Source: HXMU1420-2 sp040830545 (GTDB lineage: Bacteria; Pseudomonadota; Alphaproteobacteria; Rhodobacterales; Rhodobacteraceae). Taken from it: a stretch of 51,359 nucleotides of DNA. The stretch covers positions 1 through 51,359 of the forward strand of contig JBFOMB010000003.1 in the NCBI GenBank assembly GCA_040830545.1. Reading direction: 5' to 3'. Made by a program: the position numbers and the translations under genes. The stretch's first letter is position 1, and each line of letters begins with the position of its first letter. Shown here piece by piece: positions 1 to 6,390 of the stretch. The notes beneath the pieces were generated by a model. The model saw only the letters and a program-made list of their open reading frames with translations. It did no database searches and was not told the DNA's origin.

Positions 1-121
1 ACACGTACATGTTTCATAGTCGATCGTGTAACGCGGACGTGCCGAACTGTTTTTTTTTTTTTTAAGGTACCGGCGCCCCCCAGGATCTCCTCTCTTCCCC
101 TCCACGACGCTCTTCCGACCT
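1..121. other. Sequencing adapter and homopolymer artefact at contig end
   Basis: This is not genomic DNA. Bases 66-121 align end to end with the Illumina universal (P5/TruSeq) adapter, with scattered mismatches. The best run is 16 identical bases at 103-118 (CACGACGCTCTTCCGA), followed by CCT where the adapter has TCT. Before it lies a run of 14 T at 50-63. I do not recognise bases 1-49; they may be a linker or barcode. The number of mismatches suggests an error-prone read was left untrimmed at the assembly end. Open frames crossing position 121 should be ignored. Confidence 0.9.
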
Positions 122-232
122 ACCCAGGAGTTTGGCCGGGCGCTGGGCGGGGGGGGATTGCAGCTGGAATTTAACCGCCTGCGCAACGGGGTGCAGCAGG
201 TGGCGGTCTCGGCCTTTCTGGATAAGAAATAG
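122..232 (+). CDS. 3' end of an unidentified gene (partial)
   Basis: A reading frame enters from the contig end and stops with TAG at 230-232. The last residues read LEFNRLRNGVQQVAVSAF and then LDKK. The N-terminal part is lost at the adapter junction, so the true coding extent is unknown. The frame has codon use like its neighbours, but the 36 or so visible residues are too few for me to name a family. It is followed by a palindromic repeat. It could be a chance frame, but the lack of stops and plausible composition favour a real gene tail. Confidence 0.45.
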   Translation, partial: TQEFGRALGGGGLQLEFNRLRNGVQQVAVSAFLDKK

Positions 233-254
233 TCCGCAAAATCAATGCGCTCGT

Positions 255-277
255 GATCCCGGACTTGATCCGGGATC
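255..277. repeat. Palindromic intergenic repeat, copy 1
   Basis: Perfect inverted repeat with 9-bp arms (GATCCCGGA and TCCGGGATC) around the loop CTTGA. It lies 22 bases downstream of the preceding stop codon, where it could act as a transcription end or an mRNA-stabilising hairpin. The core closely matches the copy at 2038-2058. Similar CCCGG-CTTGAT-CCGGG palindromes are, to my knowledge, common between genes in Rhodobacterales. Confidence 0.7.
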
Positions 278-396
278 TCCTGGTTGTTGCGTCGAGGGCA
301 CAGTGCTGTGTCATTGTGGCAATCTGACGGGCAAAAACCCGCTACCTGCGGAATTCCCTACTTTTGCTGTGACGCGGAATAGCGTATCCCCGCCGC

Positions 397-606
397 ATGC
401 AGTCATCGTTGAGCACCCCGATTATCGCGTCGCGAACCACGGCGCTTGTGTCCGAGACCAAGAAGGTGGAATCGCCGCGCCAGGCGCAGGACCCGCGCCG
501 TCTGGGTGGTTTTAACTATTTGACTTTTGGTGATTTTATGGTGGCGGGTCTGTCGGTGCTCGCCTTGGTGTTCGCCGTCGTCGGCGTGCTGATTGCCGTG
601 ACCTGA
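397..606 (+). CDS. Putative small membrane protein, 69 residues
   Basis: The frame encodes a polar N-terminal half and one clear hydrophobic C-terminal segment (about residues 46-67, rich in V, L, A and F) ending at TGA. No family is recognised. There is no good ribosome binding site before the ATG at 397. An internal ATG at 538 would leave little more than the membrane helix. It converges with the minus-strand gene ending at 611. The hydrophobic tail argues for a real single-pass protein, but length and weak start make this tentative. Confidence 0.35.
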   Translation: MQSSLSTPIIASRTTALVSETKKVESPRQAQDPRRLGGFNYLTFGDFMVAGLSVLALVFAVVGVLIAVT

Positions 607-610
607 ACGA

Positions 611-928
611 CTACTCGCCGCGTTCCACAATCAACGTTTGCCGCAATGCACCGCTGGCCTGATCATAGATCAGGATGCGATCGTCATCTGTGACAATTGC
701 GTACCAGTCACGTGCTGCGGTGATCGCCAGTGCGCGCGTTCCTTCCGGCAATTCCACCCGTTCCGGCAATTGCGGCACCGGATCTGATGAAAACCGCATG
801 ACAAGCAATGTCACGATCACTAAAAGCCCGCAGATCATCACGGCGGTGAGCGTCGTGACCAGAATGCGCAGGAAGCGCAGGTTGGCAGGTTCTGGCAGTG
901 CCGGGTCTGTTGGGTCGGGGTCAGACAT
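611..928 (-). CDS. DUF6476-like conserved membrane protein
   Basis: About 105 residues from the ATG at 928. A short acidic, proline-rich N-terminus (MSDPDPTDPALPEP) is followed by one transmembrane helix (about residues 20-45). A soluble domain comes after it, with PEGTRALAITAARDWYAIV and a predicted beta-rich end. This arrangement fits a small Rhodobacterales family that I know as DUF6476; its function is unknown. The start codon overlaps, on the opposite strand, the start codon of the pseudouridine synthase gene. An alternative GTG start at 946 would overlap that gene by 20 bases. Neither start has a strong ribosome binding site. Confidence 0.6.
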   Translation of the reverse strand: MSDPDPTDPALPEPANLRFLRILVTTLTAVMICGLLVIVTLLVMRFSSDPVPQLPERVELPEGTRALAITAARDWYAIVTDDDRILIYDQASGALRQTLIVERGE

Positions 929-1964
929 GGTCAATCGCGTGATCACATTTCACATCGCGGCCGATCCGCCGCCCCGGTTTGATAAGGCGCTTTCGCGCGA
1001 TGTGCCAGAGGCGGCGGCGTTGTCGCGTTCGCGCCTTGTGCGTTTGATTGCAGATGGTGCGGTCACGGTGAACGGAACCGCGCAGCGCGACCCCAAGGCC
1101 CGCGTGAGCGAAGGGGCCGAAGTGGTGATCACGCTGCAAGAGGCGGATGAAAGCCACATCGCAGCAGAGGACATCCCGTTGGACATCGTTTTCGAAGATG
1201 CGGACCTGATCGTCGTGAACAAGCCGGCGGGTATGGTGGTGCATCCTGCGCCCGGTACACCGTCGGGCACGTTGGTGAATGCGTTGCTGCATCATTGTGG
1301 TGACGATCTGAGCGGGGTGGGGGGCATCAAGCGCCCCGGCATCGTGCACCGCATCGACAAAGATACCAGTGGCCTGCTGGTTGTGGCGAAATCTGACGCG
1401 GCCCATCACGGGCTGGCAGAACAGTTTGCCGCGCACACCGCCAGACGCCGCTATCTGGCGTTGGTTCACGGGGTTCCCGATGCAGGTGATCCGCGGTTGC
1501 GGGGTGTGCGTGGGGTTGGGTTTGAAAGCGGCAATGTGTTGCGGATTACAACACAGCTTGCCCGGCACAAAACGGATCGTCAGAAACAGGCGGTCCTGTT
1601 TCAAGGCGGGCGGCACGCCGTGACACGCGCGCGGGTTCTGGAACCCTTTGGCACACCGCCGATTCTATCGCTGGTCGAGTGCTGGTTGGAAACAGGCCGA
1701 ACCCATCAAATCCGTGTGCATATGGCTCATGCCGGTCACGGTCTGGTTGGCGACCCGGTCTATGGCGGGTCGCGGCGCCTGCCCAAGGGCGCACTCTGTG
1801 ACGATGCCCAGACGGCTGTGCGCAGCTTTTCCCGTCAGGCGCTGCATGCTGCGGATCTGGGTTTTACCCACCCGGTCACGGGGGAAGAGATGCGGTTTCA
1901 GGCTGATTTGCCAGAGGATTTGCAGCAATTGCTGTCGGTTTTGGAGTCTTCCCCTGGGACGTGA
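927..1964 (+). CDS. rluD: RluA-family 23S rRNA pseudouridine synthase (RluD-like)
   Basis: Converts specific uridines of 23S rRNA to pseudouridine. The 345-residue product has an N-terminal S4-type RNA-binding region (about residues 15-70). The RluA catalytic domain follows, with HRIDKDTSGLLVVAK at 141-155; Asp144 is the expected catalytic aspartate. A later GRTHQIRVH motif is also typical. Length fits RluD/RluC enzymes (about 320-350). I favour RluD over RluC from the overall motif set, but the exact target uridines cannot be read from sequence. The ATG at 927 follows GGGGTCAGAC and keeps the S4 domain intact. It is divergent from the DUF6476-like gene, with overlapping start codons. Confidence 0.88.
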   Translation: MVNRVITFHIAADPPPRFDKALSRDVPEAAALSRSRLVRLIADGAVTVNGTAQRDPKARVSEGAEVVITLQEADESHIAAEDIPLDIVFEDADLIVVNKPAGMVVHPAPGTPSGTLVNALLHHCGDDLSGVGGIKRPGIVHRIDKDTSGLLVVAKSDAAHHGLAEQFAAHTARRRYLALVHGVPDAGDPRLRGVRGVGFESGNVLRITTQLARHKTDRQKQAVLFQGGRHAVTRARVLEPFGTPPILSLVECWLETGRTHQIRVHMAHAGHGLVGDPVYGGSRRLPKGALCDDAQTAVRSFSRQALHAADLGFTHPVTGEEMRFQADLPEDLQQLLSVLESSPGT

Positions 1965-2037
1965 CGGAATTGCGTCGGCTGCGTGAACCCACGACGTAGC
2001 GGGCAGAAGCACAAACGCCGCCAAACAACGCCACGCA

Positions 2038-2058
2038 GCCCCGGGCTTGATCCGGGGC
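2038..2058. repeat. Palindromic intergenic repeat, copy 2
   Basis: Inverted repeat with 7-bp arms (GCCCCGG and CCGGGGC) around GCTTGAT. Its core matches the copy at 255-277 apart from one base. It sits between the rRNA modification gene and the PLP-enzyme/cyclase gene, 74 bases after the first stop codon. An upstream extension of the downstream gene's frame to 2047 would place its start inside this element, which is a reason to prefer a later start. Confidence 0.7.
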
Positions 2059-2151
2059 CTCCACCTTCCCGCTCGCTTCGCTGGTTCCAAACCACCGGCA
2101 AAACCCGGTTTCCTTTCTGTCCGGTTTCAGGTCAACTCCAGCCACATCGAA

Positions 2152-4152
2152 ATGACAATGGGGGAACACTGCTTGGATACGCGATTGGCAAACGATCAGG
2201 GCGCAGGGTATTTCCTCTATCATTCCATCGGGATGTATCCGGGTAAGGTGGCTGATCTGCAGGGCGAAATGGCCGCTTTTGCCGACAGCTGGGGGGCGTT
2301 GGATGATGGGCAATGGGGGTATGCGCTGCGGCGCCGGCAAGTGTTCATCGACCGCTGGCGCGGGCTGTTAAACGCGCCCAAGGGCACGGTCACGACCTGC
2401 GAAAACGTAACTTCGGCATTTGCTGCGATCATCGGGGCGCTTCCCGAGCGGTATCTGAAAGGCAAAGCGGTACTGGTTGCGCAGGACTGTTTCCCCTCGC
2501 TGCATTTCCTGCTGACCGGGCTTGCCGATCAATATGGCTTTACCCTCCGCACTGTTCCATTGCGCGAAGGTGAAACCTGGGTGAGGGACGAAGATTTTCT
2601 GTCCCATTGGGACAAAGATGTCGGTCTGGCGCTGCTGACCTGGGTGACGTCCACCGCCTCGGCCCGCTGCGATCTGCCCACGCTTGTTGCACATGGTCGG
2701 GACATGGGCAGCCTGATCTGTGCAGACATCACTCAGGTGGCGGGGCTGCTGCCCTTCGAAGTGTCCGCGCCGAAGGTGGATTTCGTCATCTCCACCAGTC
2801 TGAAATGGATGTGCGGCACGCCGGGGGCAGGCATCATCTATGCGGACAAGGATGTGCTGCAGGACTGTCGTCCGACCCTGCGAGGCTGGTGGTCGCAGAA
2901 CAATCCGTTTTCCTGGGATTTGGACAAATTCGACTATGCTCCTGACATTCGTCGGTTTGACAATGGCACACCCGGTGTCATGGCTGCGGTGGCCTCGGTT
3001 CCGGCGTTGGAGTGGCACAGTCAGCAGGACCGGCAGGCATTGGTTGCCCATAACCGTGCGCTGAGCAAACAGATCGTCGGACATGCGGACCGGCTGGGTT
3101 TCCCGCTGACCACACCACGCGATGCGGACCGGCGGGGTGGGTCGATCATGATGCAATTGCCGCACAAATCCGAGGCGGCTGCACTGGTGGGTGCATTGCG
3201 CCTGGAAGGGCTGTCGGTGGATCACCGCGATCACATCATGCGAATGTCGCCGGGTTTCGTGACGGAGGCTCACGCGGTCGATCAGGTCTTCGACATCATT
3301 GAAAAAACCATGCAGACCCGGGCGCGGCGTTACCCGCAGCCGACCGGGCAGGGGGGTGATATGGGTGGAACGGACGCTTTGCTGGGGCTGGGCCGGTTGC
3401 TGATGGGCGGCGGTGTGCGTGTGGTGGATTGCACCGGATCGCTGGGGCCGGATACGCCGATCCTGCGGCTGGACGAAGATTTCGCCAAAAACACGCCCAA
3501 GGTCGAGGTTCACAGGATCAGTGAATATGACAAGGACGGTCCATTCTTTGCGTGGAACTGGTTGAAGCTGGGCGAGCATTCCGGCACGCATTTCGACGCG
3601 CCCCATCACTGGATCACCGGTAAGGATTTCGAGGACGGGTATACAGACACGCTGGACGTGCAGCGGCTGGTTGCGCCGGTCAATGTGATCGACTGTTCGG
3701 CACAGGTGACAGAGGACGAGGATTTCCTGCTTACACCGGAACATGTGCTGGATTTTGAGGCGGAACATGGGGAAATCCAGCCCGGCGATTGGGTCGTGAT
3801 GCGCACCGATTGGGACAAGCGTGCCCATGACGAGGCGTTGTTTCTGAACGAAGACGCGGCAGGCAAGGCACACAGCCCTGGCCCGACACCGGAATGCATG
3901 GACTTGCTGCTGGCGCGCGGGATCGTGGGATGGGGCACGCAATGCATCGGCACGGATGCAGGCCTGGCCGGGGACATGTCGCCGCCTTATCCGGCGCATA
4001 ACTACCTGCACCGGGACAATTGTTTCGGTTTGGCAAGCCTAGCCAACCTGGACCAACTGCCGCCCAAGGGCGCAATCCTGATCGCCGCCCCGCTGAAGAT
4101 CGAACGCGGAACAGGCAGCCCGATCCGCGCGCTGGCGCTGGTGCCGGGTTAA
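2152..4152 (+). CDS. Fusion of kynureninase-like PLP enzyme and cyclase/formamidase
   Basis: One 666-residue frame holds two complete enzymes. Residues 1-400 form a class V PLP-dependent fold of kynureninase type. The Schiff-base lysine is probably Lys218 in STSLKWMCGTPGAG, and ADITQ at 191-195 holds the expected PLP-contacting Asp. Residues 404-666 form a cyclase-family metal hydrolase with the hallmark HSGTHFDAPHHW at 476-487, as in kynurenine formamidases. The pairing suggests consecutive formamide hydrolysis and alanine release on kynurenine or a similar aryl substrate; that is inference. The linker is only a few residues. An ATG at 3361 with a G-rich upstream stretch could start the cyclase alone. 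The gene start is uncertain: ATG 2152, or TTG 2173 with GGGGAA six bases upstream. Its TAA overlaps the stop of the convergent gene. Confidence 0.8.
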   Translation: MTMGEHCLDTRLANDQGAGYFLYHSIGMYPGKVADLQGEMAAFADSWGALDDGQWGYALRRRQVFIDRWRGLLNAPKGTVTTCENVTSAFAAIIGALPERYLKGKAVLVAQDCFPSLHFLLTGLADQYGFTLRTVPLREGETWVRDEDFLSHWDKDVGLALLTWVTSTASARCDLPTLVAHGRDMGSLICADITQVAGLLPFEVSAPKVDFVISTSLKWMCGTPGAGIIYADKDVLQDCRPTLRGWWSQNNPFSWDLDKFDYAPDIRRFDNGTPGVMAAVASVPALEWHSQQDRQALVAHNRALSKQIVGHADRLGFPLTTPRDADRRGGSIMMQLPHKSEAAALVGALRLEGLSVDHRDHIMRMSPGFVTEAHAVDQVFDIIEKTMQTRARRYPQPTGQGGDMGGTDALLGLGRLLMGGGVRVVDCTGSLGPDTPILRLDEDFAKNTPKVEVHRISEYDKDGPFFAWNWLKLGEHSGTHFDAPHHWITGKDFEDGYTDTLDVQRLVAPVNVIDCSAQVTEDEDFLLTPEHVLDFEAEHGEIQPGDWVVMRTDWDKRAHDEALFLNEDAAGKAHSPGPTPECMDLLLARGIVGWGTQCIGTDAGLAGDMSPPYPAHNYLHRDNCFGLASLANLDQLPPKGAILIAAPLKIERGTGSPIRALALVPG

Positions 4153-5747
4153 GTCCCCCGGATCAGGTCCGCCGCCTTTTCCCCGACCATGAGGGCCGAG
4201 GCGTTGGTGTTGGCCGAAGGCATAGTCGGGAAGATGGAGGCGTCTGCGACGCGCAATCCCTCAACCCCGTGCACGCGCAGGGTGGGGTCGACCACGGTCG
4301 TGAAATCCGTCACTGGCCCCATCCGACACGTGCCCATCATATGGAACGCCGTTGTGCCGCGTTCGCGAACAGCTTCCATCAACGCCGCATCCGACTGCGT
4401 GCCGTCACCGGGATAGATTTCTCCGGCAAAGTAGGGGGCCATCGGTGCGGACCGCATAACCTGCCGCACGAATTTCAGCCCTGCCAGCAGCACACGGCGG
4501 TCCGTATCCGCACTCAGATAGTTCGGCTGAATCTCGGGTTTGTCCATCGGGTCAGCAGAGCGGGCCAGCACATGCCCCAGGCTGTCAGGCCGTTGTTGCC
4601 ACGCGGCCAGGGTCATGCCGGGCTCATTGTCCAACTGGTTCTGCCGCCCTTCCTTGTAACAGGCAGGCATGAAGGTGATTTGCAGGTCCGAGATGTCCAG
4701 AACCGGGTCGGATTTCACAAAGGCGTAGCAGGCGGTGGCGGGCAGGCTGAGGATGGATGGGCGGCCGATGAGCCACTTGGCAACTTCACCTGCAAAGGGC
4801 AGACCGCGCGACAATTCGTTGAATGTCCGTTGTCCCCGGACACGAGCGGTGAACCGCGACGCAAAGTGATCGCGCAGGTTTTGGCCAACGCCGGGCAGGG
4901 CGTGGCGAATTGCGATGCCGAGACCGTTCAAGTGGTCAGGATCGCCTATTCCGGACAGTTGCAGCAGTTGGGGCGAGTTGATGACACCCCCGCACAGGAT
5001 GACCTCGCGCCGGGCGGTGATCATTTGCTCGTGCCCGCCACGACGGTATCGGATGCCAATAGCACGCCTGCCATCAAACGCGATGCTGGTGGCGTGGGCG
5101 TCTGTACGCACCTCGATGTTCGGGCGCGTCAGGGCCGGGTGCAGGAACGCCCGCGCCGCGCTTTGCCTCGTACCCCGTGCGATGGTGCGTTGCGCATAGG
5201 CCGCGCCGAATTGCTGTTGACCGTTGTAATCCGGGTTGCGTGGGATGCCGAAGCTTTCGACCGCATCCAGAAACGCCTCGCACAGCGGATGGGTCCAGGG
5301 GCTGGGTGTGACGCGCAGCGGGCCATCCGACCCGCGCCGAGTATCCGGGTCGGGCCCGGCCCAATGCTCCAGTCGCCGAAACAACGGCAGCACGTCGGCA
5401 TATCCCCAGCCGGGATTGCCACACTGCGCCCATTGGTCAAAATCTGACGGCGCGCCACGATTGAACACGTTGCCGTTGATCGAGGATGACCCGCCCAGCA
5501 CCTTGCCACGCGGCACAGGGATACGACGCCCGCCGGTCCATTCAGACGGCTCCGCCTCGTAAAGCCAGTTCAGCCGCGGATTGGACATCAGCCGCATCCA
5601 GCCAACCGGGATGTGGATTAGGGGGTTTCTGTCACGCGGTCCGGCCTCCAGCACGCAAACGGTTATGTTTGGATCTTCGCTCAGCCGTGCGGCCAGAACG
5701 GACCCGGCAGATCCGGCCCCGACAATGACATAGTCAAACGCGTCCAA
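4149..5747 (-). CDS. GMC-family FAD oxidoreductase (choline dehydrogenase-like)
   Basis: FAD-dependent alcohol or choline dehydrogenase-like enzyme of about 532 residues, the usual GMC size. The N-terminus carries the dinucleotide fold DYVIVGAGSAGSVLAARLSE. The GMC signature GGSSSINGNVFNRG and the second signature around GGVINSPQLLQLSGIG follow. The C-terminal catalytic region has FHMMGTCRMG and PSANTNASALMVGEKAADLI. The substrate is not predictable. I chose the TTG at 5747 because TGAGGGA lies just upstream, overlapping the stop codon of the preceding lipoprotein gene. An ATG at 5792 would overlap that gene by 37 bases. It is the last gene of the lipid-transport operon, so membrane lipid or sterol-like alcohols are conceivable substrates, though that is only context. 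Confidence 0.88.
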   Translation of the reverse strand: MDAFDYVIVGAGSAGSVLAARLSEDPNITVCVLEAGPRDRNPLIHIPVGWMRLMSNPRLNWLYEAEPSEWTGGRRIPVPRGKVLGGSSSINGNVFNRGAPSDFDQWAQCGNPGWGYADVLPLFRRLEHWAGPDPDTRRGSDGPLRVTPSPWTHPLCEAFLDAVESFGIPRNPDYNGQQQFGAAYAQRTIARGTRQSAARAFLHPALTRPNIEVRTDAHATSIAFDGRRAIGIRYRRGGHEQMITARREVILCGGVINSPQLLQLSGIGDPDHLNGLGIAIRHALPGVGQNLRDHFASRFTARVRGQRTFNELSRGLPFAGEVAKWLIGRPSILSLPATACYAFVKSDPVLDISDLQITFMPACYKEGRQNQLDNEPGMTLAAWQQRPDSLGHVLARSADPMDKPEIQPNYLSADTDRRVLLAGLKFVRQVMRSAPMAPYFAGEIYPGDGTQSDAALMEAVRERGTTAFHMMGTCRMGPVTDFTTVVDPTLRVHGVEGLRVADASIFPTMPSANTNASALMVGEKAADLIRGT

Positions 5748-5755
5748 ACCGTCCC

Positions 5756-6388
5756 TCAGCCGCCATGGCGGGCGATGCGGCGGATGCTCCATTCCACAGC
5801 GGACCGCATGGCGCTGCCCAAGGCGCTGTCAAAGGCGGTTGCGATATCCAGATGCTCGCGGCTGGCGGCGTAACGCACCTTTTCGAAACTTTCGGATGCG
5901 ATGATCTGATCCTCGAACTCGTCGATGATCTTCACGTTCAGACGAACGTCGATCTGGAGTGCCTCTTCTCCAGCCTCGTTCTTGACCACGATGGCTTGGA
6001 ACTCGCGCACATCGGTTACGATCACATAGTCCGCGCGCAGGCCAACAGTGGAACGGCCCACGGCTGGCACTTTGCCCGTGTTTTCAAAACTCTCGATCAG
6101 CAGCGCCTGAATGATCAGCGGGGCACGATCAACCCAGCGGGCACGTTGCAGATATTGCACTTGCAAGGCTGATGGCATCACCGCGATCTGGTCTGTGTCC
6201 ACGGCCGCGGTTGCGGTCGGCTCCTCAACAACGATCTGCGAGCGGATGCGGGGCAGGTCGCTGGCGAAGGTGCTTTTGGGCGTCAGCGCGTAGAGGTCGT
6301 TGGGTTTCGTCGCCTGACCGATCGAACTGATGGCGCAGCCCGACAGTGTCAGCGCGGCCAGAACAGAAAACAGGATACCGATACGCAT
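5756..6388 (-). CDS. ABC transport auxiliary lipoprotein (PqiC/ABC_trans_aux type)
   Basis: Outer-membrane lipoprotein of 210 residues. A signal peptide ends in the lipobox LSGC, with Cys18 as the lipidated residue. The mature part fits the ABC-type transport auxiliary family (PqiC-like, Pfam ABC_trans_aux), whose members accompany MCE transporters and dock at the outer membrane. The gene lies two bases after the MCE gene and precedes the GMC oxidoreductase, in one run of closely packed minus-strand genes. I infer that it is the outer-membrane partner of the MCE protein in moving lipids across the periplasm. Confidence 0.82.
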   Translation of the reverse strand: MRIGILFSVLAALTLSGCAISSIGQATKPNDLYALTPKSTFASDLPRIRSQIVVEEPTATAAVDTDQIAVMPSALQVQYLQRARWVDRAPLIIQALLIESFENTGKVPAVGRSTVGLRADYVIVTDVREFQAIVVKNEAGEEALQIDVRLNVKIIDEFEDQIIASESFEKVRYAASREHLDIATAFDSALGSAMRSAVEWSIRRIARHGG

Positions 6389-6390
6389 GA

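Noticed and set aside
2368..4011. 547-codon open frame antisense to the PLP/cyclase fusion
   Set aside because: Shadow of a strong coding frame; protein is rich in Arg, His, Gln and Cys and matches no family I know.
4020..5447. 475-codon plus-strand frame over the GMC oxidoreductase gene
   Set aside because: The opposite strand holds a full GMC protein with all signatures; this frame lacks motifs and a ribosome binding site.
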